In this document: positions 52,112-60,284 of the stretch, one piece after another
Position numbering within the stretch: position 1 is the stretch's first letter
Layout of the letters: every line of letters begins with the position of its first letter
From: Nocardia rhizosphaerihabitans
GTDB taxonomy: Bacteria > Actinomycetota > Actinomycetes > Mycobacteriales > Mycobacteriaceae
DNA: 64,000 nucleotides
NCBI RefSeq assembly: GCF_014646295.1
Contig: NZ_BMNE01000003.1
Location: 886,422-950,421 of the forward strand
Reading direction: 5' to 3'
Position numbers and translations under genes: made by a program
The notes under the pieces: model-generated
Told to the model about the DNA's origin: nothing
The model's input: only the letters and a program-made list of their open reading frames with translations
The model's database searches: none

Positions 52112-53216
52112 GAGCCACCTCCGCGGGCAGGTCGAGGCGCCGGTACAGGTAGTAGGCCGCGCAGGCGCCTTCGGAGGAGACCATGGTGGCCCCCAACGGG
52201 TTCCGCGGTGTGCACTGCTTGCCGAAAGCGGCGCATTCGTGCGGCTTGATCAGCCCCTGCAGCACCTCGCCGGAGCGGCAGATCGAGGACTCCGCGGTGT
52301 GCAGGTCGGTGACCGCGAACCGGTGCTCGGCGTCGTAGGCGAGGTAGCGTTCCGAGAGCCGCCAGCCGCTGTTCGGGATCACCCCGATCCCGCGCCAGGC
52401 GCGGTCGGTGACCTCGAAGACGTCGGCGAGCATCGTCTTCGCGGCCGGGTTGCCTTCGGCGCGGACCGCGCGCGGATAGGCGTTCTCGAGTTCGTGCCTG
52501 CCGCTCTCGAGCTGGGTCACGGTGCGCCGGATGCCTTCCAGGATGTCGAGGGGCTCGAAGCCGGTGACCACCATCGGCACCCCGTACTTGTCGGCCAGCG
52601 GCGGATACTCCTCGGTGCCCATCACGCTGCAGACGTGCCCGGCGGCCAGGAAGCCCTGGACCCGGCAGGTCGGCGATTCCATGATCGCGGCGATGGCGGG
52701 CGGGACGAGCACGTGCGAGACCAGCAGCGAGAAGTTCTCGATGCCCAGCCGTTTGGCCTGATAGACGGTCATCGCGTTGGCCGGTGCGGTGGTCTCGAAG
52801 CCGATACCGAAGAACACCACCTGCCGGTCGGGGTTCTGCCGGGCGATGGTCAGCGCGTCCAGGGGCGAATACACCACCCGCACGTCACCGCCCTCGCTCT
52901 TGACCCGGAACAGATCGCGTTCGCTTCCCGGGACCCGGAGCATGTCGCCGAAGGAACAGAAGATCACCCCGGGCTGCGCGGCGATCTCGAGCGCCTTGTC
53001 GATCACCTCGAGCGGGGTGACGCACACGGGGCAGCCGGGGCCGTGGATCATCTCGATCTCGTTCGGCAGCAGCTGGTCGATGCCGTGGCGGATGATCGAA
53101 TGAGTCTGTCCGCCACAGACTTCCATGATGGCCCACCGCTGGGAGGTGGCCGCGCGGATCTGGTCGAGCAAGTTCTTCGCCAGGTCGGGGTTGCTGAATT
53201 CGTCGAGATACTTCAT
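52104..53216 (-). CDS. hypD: Hydrogenase maturation protein HypD
   Basis: A 370-aa [4Fe-4S] scaffold that, with HypC, builds the Fe(CN)2CO unit. Conserved motifs are EVCGGQTHSIIRHGI, HGPGCPVCVTP, CSFGDMLRVPGS, FFGIGFETTAP and the C-terminal cluster Cys set (SSICRSGEVL, ECAAFGKQC). Start ATG at 53216 overlaps the stop of the second hypC (ATGA). Confidence 0.96.
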   Translation of the reverse strand: MKYLDEFSNPDLAKNLLDQIRAATSQRWAIMEVCGGQTHSIIRHGIDQLLPNEIEMIHGPGCPVCVTPLEVIDKALEIAAQPGVIFCSFGDMLRVPGSERDLFRVKSEGGDVRVVYSPLDALTIARQNPDRQVVFFGIGFETTAPANAMTVYQAKRLGIENFSLLVSHVLVPPAIAAIMESPTCRVQGFLAAGHVCSVMGTEEYPPLADKYGVPMVVTGFEPLDILEGIRRTVTQLESGRHELENAYPRAVRAEGNPAAKTMLADVFEVTDRAWRGIGVIPNSGWRLSERYLAYDAEHRFAVTDLHTAESSICRSGEVLQGLIKPHECAAFGKQCTPRNPLGATMVSSEGACAAYYLYRRLDLPAEVAHA

Positions 53217-53557
53217 GACGTCACCTCCGTGTCGTCGCCGGCGCCGGAGTCGGTCGCTGCCGGTTCTGCCGTGGGATCGGGGAGCCCGGATTGTTTGGCG
53301 GCGAGGGCGAACCCGTCGCCGAACTCCTCGTTGAGCACACCGAGGTGCTCGAATTCGGCCAGTGTGCGCAACGCCGATTCCTCGTCGAGGCGCTGGATGG
53401 CGAAGCCCACGTGGACCACCACGTAGTCGCCGATCGCCGCGTCCGGAATGTATTCCAGGCACACGTCTTTGTGCACGCCGCCGAAGTCGACGACCGACAT
53501 CATGGTGCCGTCGCGTTCGTGCAAGCTGAGCACCTTTCCCGGGACTGCCAGGCACAT
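53213..53557 (-). CDS. hypC: Second HypC/HybG-type chaperone, C-terminally extended
   Basis: A 114-aa HypC: MCLAVPGKVL with the essential Cys2 and DFGGVHKDVCLEYIPDAAIGDYVVVHVGFAIQRLDEESA. It has about 30 more residues than the first copy, a Pro/Ala/Asp-rich tail ending in DDTEVTS. AGGAG lies before the ATG at 53557. Placed between hypF and hypD, so it is the copy nearest the HypD it must bind. Confidence 0.93.
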   Translation of the reverse strand: MCLAVPGKVLSLHERDGTMMSVVDFGGVHKDVCLEYIPDAAIGDYVVVHVGFAIQRLDEESALRTLAEFEHLGVLNEEFGDGFALAAKQSGLPDPTAEPAATDSGAGDDTEVTS

Positions 53558-53574
53558 CGCTGCTCTCCTTTCGC

Positions 53575-55842
53575 TCAACCCGCACCGGCGGCGAGTAGTT
53601 GCCCGAACGCGAGACCACCGTCGTTGGGCGGCAGTCGACGATGGGTGATGACAGGGAACCCGTTGTCGCGCAACAGAGTGCGTGCTGCCGAGAGCAGCAG
53701 CGCGTTCTGGAACACCCCACCCGAGAGCGCGACGGTCGTCGGGGGCGATGCGAAATCCAGGGCGAGGTCGAGGACCAGCGCGGCCACGGCGTGATGGAAG
53801 CAGGCGGCGATCACGGCCGCCGGGACGCCGTGCGCGGCGTCGGTGACCACGGCGGCCACGACCGGTGCCGGGTCGATCACGGCCGGGTCGGCGGTGTGAT
53901 CGAGGCCGAACCGGTAAGCGCGGGCGCCGGGGTCGGCCGAACGCGCGACGGCCTCCAGTTCGATCGCGGCCTGCGCCTCGTAGTCGACAGTGTGGCGGAC
54001 TCCGGCCAGCGAGGACACGGCGTCGAAGAGCCGTCCCATGCTCGAGGTCGGAGTACATCCGAAGCCGGAGCCGAATTGGTGTGCCAGCACCGCTCGTTCA
54101 TCGGCGGGGCAGGCGGCGACCGAGGCGATCGTGTCCGACCAGTCCAGTCCCGCGGACCACAGATGCGCCAGCGCCATCCGGTAGGGCCGGTGCACACTGA
54201 CGTCCCCGCCCGCCAGCGGCACATATTTCAGGTGCGCGAGCCGCCGGTAGCCCTTGTAGCCTGCGGCCAGGACTTCACCGCCCCAGATGGCTCCGTCGGG
54301 TCCGAATCCGGTGCCGTCGAACGCGATCCCGGTGACCGTGTCCGAGACGCCGAGTCCGTGTTCGCCCATGACCGCGGCGATGTGCGCGTGGTGATGCTGG
54401 ACGGTGTGTACCGGACGGCCTTCGGCGTGGGTGCGCGCCCAGGCGGTGGATCGGTAGCGGGGGTGCGCGTCGGCGACGAGCTGGGTGGGTCGGACCCCGG
54501 TCAGTTCCGCGAGGTGCTCGGCGGCGAAGCCGAAGGCGCGCAGGGTGTCCAGGTCGTCCATGTCGCCGATGTGCTGGCTGAGCCACGCGTAGCGGCCGTC
54601 GCCCACCGCGCAGGTGTTCTTCAGGTCCGCGCCGACGGCGAGCATCGGCGGTACCGGGACGGGCAGGGTCAGCGGGAGGGGCGCGTAGCCGCGCGAGCGG
54701 CGCAGGGGCAGTTCGATGCCGTCGACGACGCGCACCACCGAGTCGTCGCACGGGGTGAGGATGCGGCGATCGTGGGAGAGCCGGCCGTCGGCGAGGTCGG
54801 CGAGACGGGTGCGGGCATCGGCGTCGTCGAAGCAGATCGGTTCGCCGCCGAGATTGCCCGAAGTCATCACCAATACCCGCGGGCCGGGCGGGTCGCCGGG
54901 GAGCCCGAACAGCAGCAGGTGCAGTGGCGTGTAGGCGAGCAGCACACCGAGATCGGGGTTGCGTGGCGCGATCGAGGGGGCAAGCGGGTCGGCGCCACGA
55001 GGCAGCAGGACAATCGGCCGTTGGGGGCCGCTGAGCAATGCGGCGGCGCTGTCGTCGACCTCGGCGATCGTGCGCGCGGTGGTCAGGTCGGCAACCATGA
55101 CGGCGAAGGGTTTGTCGCCGCGTCGTTTCCGGCGGCGCAGGGTGGCCACGGCGTCCTCGTTGGAGGCGTCGCAGGCGAGGTGGTAGCCGCCGATGCCCTT
55201 CACGGCGAGAATTCCGCCCTCGCGCAACAGGTTTCGCGCCGACTCCACCGGGTCACCCGGCCCGGTGTAGGTCAGGCGGGGGCCGCAGTCGGGGCAGGCG
55301 ATGGGTTGGGCGTGGAAGCGCCGGTCGGCCGGGTCGGCGTACTCGACGGCGCAGCGCCGGCACATCGGGAAGTCGGCCATCGAGGTGCTGGGCCGGTCGT
55401 AGGGCAGTTCGGCGATGATGGTGAACCGGGGGCCGCAGTTGGTGCAGTTGATGAAGGGGTGGCGGTAGCGGCGGTCGGTGGGATCGGCCAGTTCGGCGGC
55501 GCACTCGGCGCAGATCGCGACGTCGGGTGAGGCCAGGGTGCGGCCGCCGCCGTCGCGGCTGGTGTCGGCGATGCGGAATCCGGTGCCGCCGAGGAGCGCC
55601 ACGGTCCTCTGCTCCACCGATTCGACAACGGCCAGCGGCGGTGGGTGGTCGCGCAGTCGTCGCGCGAACTCGTCCAGATCGGCGGTGGCGCCTTCGATCT
55701 GGATGATCACCCCGGAGCTGTCGTTGGCCACCGACCCGGACAGCGACAGTTCCGCGGCGGTGGTGTAGACGAAGGGCCGGAAGCCGACGCCCTGCACCAC
55801 CCCGCGGACCACGAGGTGACGGCGTTGCCGGTCGGCGGTCAC
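53575..55842 (-). CDS. hypF: Hydrogenase maturation carbamoyltransferase HypF
   Basis: A 755-aa enzyme making the cyanide precursor from carbamoyl phosphate and ATP. Domains in order: acylphosphatase (about 8-95; GVVQGVGFRPFVY), two zinc fingers (about 110-190; CAECA…CTNCG, CRRC…CPDCG), YrdC (about 200-390), and Kae1/carbamoyltransferase (about 400-755; HHHAHIAAVMGEHG, DGTGFGPDGAIWGGE). GTG start at 55842 overlaps the hypC stop (GTGA). Confidence 0.96.
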   Translation of the reverse strand: MTADRQRRHLVVRGVVQGVGFRPFVYTTAAELSLSGSVANDSSGVIIQIEGATADLDEFARRLRDHPPPLAVVESVEQRTVALLGGTGFRIADTSRDGGGRTLASPDVAICAECAAELADPTDRRYRHPFINCTNCGPRFTIIAELPYDRPSTSMADFPMCRRCAVEYADPADRRFHAQPIACPDCGPRLTYTGPGDPVESARNLLREGGILAVKGIGGYHLACDASNEDAVATLRRRKRRGDKPFAVMVADLTTARTIAEVDDSAAALLSGPQRPIVLLPRGADPLAPSIAPRNPDLGVLLAYTPLHLLLFGLPGDPPGPRVLVMTSGNLGGEPICFDDADARTRLADLADGRLSHDRRILTPCDDSVVRVVDGIELPLRRSRGYAPLPLTLPVPVPPMLAVGADLKNTCAVGDGRYAWLSQHIGDMDDLDTLRAFGFAAEHLAELTGVRPTQLVADAHPRYRSTAWARTHAEGRPVHTVQHHHAHIAAVMGEHGLGVSDTVTGIAFDGTGFGPDGAIWGGEVLAAGYKGYRRLAHLKYVPLAGGDVSVHRPYRMALAHLWSAGLDWSDTIASVAACPADERAVLAHQFGSGFGCTPTSSMGRLFDAVSSLAGVRHTVDYEAQAAIELEAVARSADPGARAYRFGLDHTADPAVIDPAPVVAAVVTDAAHGVPAAVIAACFHHAVAALVLDLALDFASPPTTVALSGGVFQNALLLSAARTLLRDNGFPVITHRRLPPNDGGLAFGQLLAAGAG

Positions 55843-56081
55843 GACTGTTCGCCTCGTCCGAGCAGGTTCAACCCGGCCAGTGCGGTGGCGGCGCCGGCCT
55901 CGTCGGTCTTCTCGACCGCCAGACCCATGTGGATGATCACCCAGTCGCCGGGGTGAACCGGGTCCTCGTCCAGCAGACCGATGTTCACCTTGCGGTCCTC
56001 GCCGGAGACCGTGACCAGGGCGAGCTGCCCGTGGTAGCCGTCGAGGATCTCCACGACCTGTCCGGGAATACCGAGGCACAT
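55839..56081 (-). CDS. hypC: First HypC chaperone
   Basis: An 80-aa HypC: MCLGIPGQVVEI with Cys2 at the N-terminus, then VNIGLLDEDPVHPGDWVIIHMGLAVEKTDE. HypC binds HypD and delivers the Fe(CN)2CO unit to the large subunit. Follows the protease gene by 3 bases. Having two hypC genes suggests one per client or step. Confidence 0.95.
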   Translation of the reverse strand: MCLGIPGQVVEILDGYHGQLALVTVSGEDRKVNIGLLDEDPVHPGDWVIIHMGLAVEKTDEAGAATALAGLNLLGRGEQS

Positions 56082-56084
56082 GGT

Positions 56085-56606
56085 TCACCCCTCCGATCGG
56101 TTCGACGGCGCGAGCGCCTCGCGCGGGTCGGCGCCGGGCTCTTGCGCACCTGCGGACAGTCGCGTGAGCACCTCGGACACCGCGGCCACCGCCGGGTCGA
56201 CCGCGGCGAGGACCGGTTCGGACAGTCCGATGCCCTCCTCGACCGAGCGGACCTGGCAGCCGACGACGACGGTCGGCGGCAGGGTCCCGCCCAGAGCGCG
56301 CACGCTCGCGAACACGGCGTCGGGGTTCATGGCGTGCGCGTCGAGTTGCGCCGCGCCGGTGGCATCGGGTTCGGCGTGGAAGACCGACAGCGCGCCGGGC
56401 GCGCCGCGATCGGGGATCGCGTCGACGAGCACCAGCGCGTCCCAGGGGTCGAGCAGGTCATAGGCCAGGTGCATGCCGCGGATGCCGTAGTCGACCACCC
56501 GCACGGTCTCACCGTGCGGCGGAAGTCGCCGCACCACTTCGGGCCCGAAACCGTCGTCGCCGAGGAAGATGTTGCCGATCCCGGCGACGAGCACCCGTGC
56601 CGTCAC
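56085..56606 (-). CDS. Hydrogenase maturation protease (HyaD/HybD family)
   Basis: A 173-aa M52 endopeptidase: VAGIGNIFLGDDGFGPEVV with the acidic Ni-sensing residue, and DYGIRGMHLAYDLLDPWDALVLVDAI. It removes the C-terminal peptide of the nickel-loaded large subunit, here probably the 22 residues after H576 of HhyL. The GTG at 56606 is 1 base after the stop of the 39-aa gene upstream. Confidence 0.93.
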   Translation of the reverse strand: MTARVLVAGIGNIFLGDDGFGPEVVRRLPPHGETVRVVDYGIRGMHLAYDLLDPWDALVLVDAIPDRGAPGALSVFHAEPDATGAAQLDAHAMNPDAVFASVRALGGTLPPTVVVGCQVRSVEEGIGLSEPVLAAVDPAVAAVSEVLTRLSAGAQEPGADPREALAPSNRSEG

Positions 56607-56607
56607 C

Positions 56608-56727
56608 TCACATCCTGCGTATCTTCAGATAGCGCTGCATATCCGGTATCGAGCGGACGCCGAGTACCGCGGCGCCGGCGGCGACCACCGCCGCGAGCCC
56701 GACCGCGATCATTCCTATGATGGCCAT
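56608..56727 (-). CDS. 39-aa DUF6893-type small protein
   Basis: A 39-codon gene (ATG 56727, TGA 56608) encoding one hydrophobic N-terminal helix, about 3-22, then the tail GVRSIPDMQRYLKIRRM. The SIPDxxRYLxxRxM ending is the DUF6893 pattern of actinobacterial hydrogenase loci. It lies 15 bases after the 444-aa gene and 1 base before the protease gene. A small membrane or chaperone subunit is plausible; function unknown. Confidence 0.82.
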   Translation of the reverse strand: MAIIGMIAVGLAAVVAAGAAVLGVRSIPDMQRYLKIRRM

Positions 56728-56742
56728 GACTGACCCCTTCTC

Positions 56743-58077
56743 TCATTCTCGTTGGCTGTCGAGTGGTTCGATCTCCTCCGGGGCGAAATACAGGTAGCGG
56801 CCGTACCATTCGTGCAGGTCGGCGGCGGGGTCGTCCTCGACGACCACGCCGACGTGAGCCTGCCCGTCGACATCGGAGTGCACCGTGACGACCCGGGCGA
56901 TCCTGCCGTCGTAGAACAGGTCGTGGGCATCGGCGCGCCGCGACGGATGCAGACGGACCCGGGTGCCGTTGCGTACCCGTACCGCACCGACCATGACCGC
57001 GTCGACATCGGGCCGAACGGCGGTGTCGGCCACCGGGTCCCACCAGTCGACGCCGTCGGGCACCTCCGGAATCAGGGCGGCCGGTTCGGCATGCGGATCC
57101 CGCAGGACCCCGTGCAACTGCTGTAGGGCCTCCGGGGTCATGCCGTCGCAGCGGTCGATGATCTGGGCGGCCCGCTGGTCGGTCGCCCGGGCGTCGGCCT
57201 TCTCCTGATCGGTCATCGTCATCACGCGCAGGGTGAGGATCTCGTCGATCTCGGTGGAGTCGAACAGCGGCCCTTCGCTCTGCTCGGCGATCTCGGGGTG
57301 GTCGTAGAGGATGATCGGGGAGATCAGCACGATGCTGTCGTCGCCGGACGGTCCGGCCAGCACCGGGAAACAGCGGTGCTGGACACAGCGGGCCACGGCG
57401 GCTGCGGCGTCGGGCGGGGGTTCGAGCAGCGAGACGAACCGGCCGTCGTCGATGTCGGCGATGACGTGCGCGCCGATCAGGGAGCGGGCGATGGCCTCGT
57501 GCTGGTCGGCGGCGGGGGCACCGGTGTTGCGCAGAGTGATGCTCACCCGCGTCCATCGCCCGTCGGGTTCCACCGTCAGGTGGACCTCACCGTCGAGGTG
57601 CTCGCGCCGCCGGGCCAGCCGCCCGGCCGGTGCGCCGTCGGTACCGGGGATCGCCTCGTGATCGGTTCCGGCCGGAATCGACAGGCGCTCCGTCGAATCG
57701 GTCAGCCGCAGCGGACCAATCCGCTGCTCGCATTCGACCGCCTCGTCCCAGCTGATCCACGATCGGCCGCCGGTGACGAGCTCGGTGACCGGGGCTCCCC
57801 CGATGTCCTCGACCGTGCGGCGCTGTAGTTGCAGGAACCGGACGGTCAGGGTGATCGAGGCGTGCTCGCCTGGGTCGAGCAGGCATTGGGCCGACAGTTC
57901 CGCATCCTCACCGATGCCGGTCGCGGCGGCACCGGCGGGGCCGAGGACGCCGAACTGCCAGCGCGACTGGTTCTTGGGCGAGTTCGACCGGTACGGGTAC
58001 AGCAGGTAGCCCTCGTAGAGCACCGCGTCGGCGACCGCGCGTGCCCTGGCCTGTGCTCTCGTCGGCTCGGTATTCAT
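56743..58077 (-). CDS. Hydrogenase-operon protein of unknown function (444 aa)
   Basis: A 444-aa soluble protein unlike any hydrogenase subunit or Hyp factor known to me. N-terminal about 260 residues are beta-rich with LYEGYLLYPYRSNSPKNQSRWQFGVLGP and SLLEPPPDAAAA; the C-terminal part (about 370-444) resembles a small beta-barrel with VRNGTRVRLHPSRRADAHD and VVEDDPAADLHEWYGRYLYFAPEEIEPL. Overlap of 4 bases with the DUF6084 gene (ATGA) ties it to the operon. Confidence 0.8.
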   Translation of the reverse strand: MNTEPTRAQARARAVADAVLYEGYLLYPYRSNSPKNQSRWQFGVLGPAGAAATGIGEDAELSAQCLLDPGEHASITLTVRFLQLQRRTVEDIGGAPVTELVTGGRSWISWDEAVECEQRIGPLRLTDSTERLSIPAGTDHEAIPGTDGAPAGRLARRREHLDGEVHLTVEPDGRWTRVSITLRNTGAPAADQHEAIARSLIGAHVIADIDDGRFVSLLEPPPDAAAAVARCVQHRCFPVLAGPSGDDSIVLISPIILYDHPEIAEQSEGPLFDSTEIDEILTLRVMTMTDQEKADARATDQRAAQIIDRCDGMTPEALQQLHGVLRDPHAEPAALIPEVPDGVDWWDPVADTAVRPDVDAVMVGAVRVRNGTRVRLHPSRRADAHDLFYDGRIARVVTVHSDVDGQAHVGVVVEDDPAADLHEWYGRYLYFAPEEIEPLDSQRE

Positions 58078-58721
58078 GAGCTGTCCTCGACGGTGTCGAG
58101 CAGGCGGGTCACCGCGTCGTCGAAGCCGAGCAGTCCGTGGCTGGATTTGTAGGCGGCGATCGCGTCGAGGGTGTCGCGGCGCAGGCGCAGCCAGCCCGAG
58201 TTCGGGAAGTGCGCGGCCATCAGGTCGTCCCACACCGAGACCGGCATCGCGAACTTGTCCTCGCGGTCCCAGGGTATCTGCTGCACCGCGAAACCTGTGC
58301 TGCCGCGGATGAACACGGTGCCACTGAACAGGAAGATCAGGGGTACGGTCCCCTCGCGCAGGGCATGCAGATACTTGGACCCGCTCACCTCCAAGTCGTA
58401 GGTGACCGGCATCGGCAGGTCGACCTGGGCGCCGCCGTGGAATCCGGGAACCATGGTGGCGCAGTGCATCCAGAGGAAGGAACGCTGAGTGTCGCGCCAG
58501 CGCTCGCGTGGCCCGAACAGATCGACCAGGCCCGCGCTCTCCTCGTCGGTGTAGCCGCGCCGGTGCGGTTCGATCCGCACCTGCGCGCGTAACGCGATGG
58601 CGTGCACCGGTTCCTCGCCGAGCGCCGCGATCCCGACGCGGGCCGTCAGGGTCGGCGTCACGGCGTACGGCTCGGGTGCGATGCCGAGCACCGCGAAGGT
58701 CGTCGAGTAGGCCGGACACAT
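58074..58721 (-). CDS. DUF6084 hydrogenase-associated protein
   Basis: A 215-aa protein: FAVLGIAPEPYAVTPTLTARVGI, then LFLWMHCATMVPGF and VFIRGSTGFAVQQIPWDREDKFAMPVSVWDDLM. This matches DUF6084, found in group 1h operons. The ATG at 58721 overlaps the DUF5947 stop by one base (TGATG). No catalytic motif visible. Confidence 0.82.
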   Translation of the reverse strand: MCPAYSTTFAVLGIAPEPYAVTPTLTARVGIAALGEEPVHAIALRAQVRIEPHRRGYTDEESAGLVDLFGPRERWRDTQRSFLWMHCATMVPGFHGGAQVDLPMPVTYDLEVSGSKYLHALREGTVPLIFLFSGTVFIRGSTGFAVQQIPWDREDKFAMPVSVWDDLMAAHFPNSGWLRLRRDTLDAIAAYKSSHGLLGFDDAVTRLLDTVEDSS

Positions 58722-59353
58722 CACACACCACCCGGCCGGGCGCGCGCCGACACCGCGGCGAAGAACTCGTCCAGATACCGATGCACGTCCTGGCCGCCGT
58801 CGAATCCGCGCCACAGCAACCGCATCCGGCCGACGAATTCGTAGCAGGCGTCGATGGGCAGCAGCAGGCAGGCGGCGCCGGCGGTGCCGCGCTCGGGGAC
58901 CCGGATCATCAGCGCCTCGACATCGGGGACGGCCACGTCGATCTCCGGGTGCCGGTCGAGCACCGTGCGCCACTGGTCCAGGGGCAGTTCGGATTCGGTG
59001 GCGCCCATCGGTCCCGGATAGAACGCGACGGTACGGCCCAGCGCGGAATTCTCGAAGAAGAACGCCAGACCGACCGGGATCTCGAGCGCGTCCCACTCGC
59101 CGTGGCTGAGGGTGAACGCCGGGAAGCGCAGGTACCGGTCGGGCACCGCCCGGTACCGCAGGGTGGCCTTCTGGTCGGTGAACAGCAGGTAGCAGCCCCG
59201 GCATACGCACAGCAGCTGACGTCCTTCGATATTCACCACGTGCTGGTGCTCGGCGGCGATGGACTCCGCACACATCTCGCACCGTTCGCCCGCCGGCACG
59301 GCGGGCTGACGGTCGACGGTGAGGCGCCGCAGCACCCCCAGCGGAGAACTCAC
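58721..59353 (-). CDS. DUF5947 hydrogenase-associated zinc-finger-like protein
   Basis: A 210-aa protein with a Cys-pair set in the first 80 residues (GERCEMCAESI, LCVCRGCYLLF) that looks like a zinc or Fe-S site, followed by RAVPDRYLRFPAFTLSHGEWDALEIPVGLAFFFENS. This is the DUF5947 pattern. It overlaps the end of the NifU/Rieske-like gene by 4 bases. Role in assembly or electron transfer is inferred from the operon. Confidence 0.85.
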   Translation of the reverse strand: MSSPLGVLRRLTVDRQPAVPAGERCEMCAESIAAEHQHVVNIEGRQLLCVCRGCYLLFTDQKATLRYRAVPDRYLRFPAFTLSHGEWDALEIPVGLAFFFENSALGRTVAFYPGPMGATESELPLDQWRTVLDRHPEIDVAVPDVEALMIRVPERGTAGAACLLLPIDACYEFVGRMRLLWRGFDGGQDVHRYLDEFFAAVSARARPGGV

Positions 59354-60279
59354 CCGGCCACCCCCACCGGGACGGCCACCGACAGTTCGCCTGCGCGCAC
59401 CAGCACCGGCAGCGGTTCCAGATGGCCCTCGCCGTCGACCCGGGCACCGGCGTGGACGGCGTCGTAGTGCGCTCGGCAGGTCGGGCAGCGCAGGACCGCG
59501 TCACCGACCGGAAATCCGACCCGCCGCTCCAGCGCGGCACCGGCCAGGGAGTTGTCACACGACGGGCAGTGGTCGCGGTAGACGAACAGCTCGTCACCGA
59601 CCCGGCAGGCGAGCACCGCGTGCCCGCCGATGACGAAGCCGCCGACCTCGCCGGGACCGAGCTCACCCAGCTCCGGGACGGCGATCCAGCTCCCGTGGTG
59701 CTCGGCCACCGGACGGGCCTCGGCATGTACCCGCGCGAACAGTGAGTCGGGGGAGATCAGGGCGTCGGTCGACTCCGGTTGCGCGGCAGCCACTTCGATG
59801 GACTCGATCTCCGGCGCCGCGGCGCGCACCGCGTCCTCCACCGCCAGTTCCAGGGTCACCGAGGACGAGGGGCAGGTGCGGCAGCTGCCGGACAATTCGA
59901 GGCGCACGATGCCGTCGGCCACGCCGAGCAGTTCGACATCGCCACCATGGGACCCCAGGTACGGACGCACACTGTCGAGTGCCGCGCGGACGCGGGTCTC
60001 CACGTCGTGCGGGTGCAGGCCGTGCACCAGCAGCAGGCTCGCGACGAGATCGTCGGCGGCGAGCCGATCGCGCACATCGTCGCCGACGAGCGCGAGGACC
60101 CGTGCCAACCCGGCGCCGTAGAGGTCGGCGACCTCGCGCACCAGTTGCTCGGCACGCTCACGAGCGACGACACCACCCGCCGAACTCGCGTCGAGCAGGG
60201 TCTCGATCCGCTCGCCTGCGCCGCGCCATCGGTCTTGGTCGATCGCTGCCTCGTCGTGCTCCCCCGGCCGATCCGGCAT
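59350..60279 (-). CDS. NifU-like / Rieske-like fusion, hydrogenase redox partner candidate
   Basis: A 309-aa protein. Residues about 100-165 form a NifU C-terminal domain (YLGSHGGDVELLGV; cluster pair C133/C136 in CRTCPSS). Residues about 198-305 have a Rieske-like fold (VPELGELGPGE, LACRVGDELFVYRD), but the ligand loops are CPSC (C238/C241) and CPTC (C265/C268), so the two His of a Rieske site are replaced by Cys. It starts 5 bases after hhyL. Comparable HhyE-type proteins are proposed electron acceptors. Confidence 0.85.
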   Translation of the reverse strand: MPDRPGEHDEAAIDQDRWRGAGERIETLLDASSAGGVVARERAEQLVREVADLYGAGLARVLALVGDDVRDRLAADDLVASLLLVHGLHPHDVETRVRAALDSVRPYLGSHGGDVELLGVADGIVRLELSGSCRTCPSSSVTLELAVEDAVRAAAPEIESIEVAAAQPESTDALISPDSLFARVHAEARPVAEHHGSWIAVPELGELGPGEVGGFVIGGHAVLACRVGDELFVYRDHCPSCDNSLAGAALERRVGFPVGDAVLRCPTCRAHYDAVHAGARVDGEGHLEPLPVLVRAGELSVAVPVGVAG

Positions 60280-60284
60280 CACCG

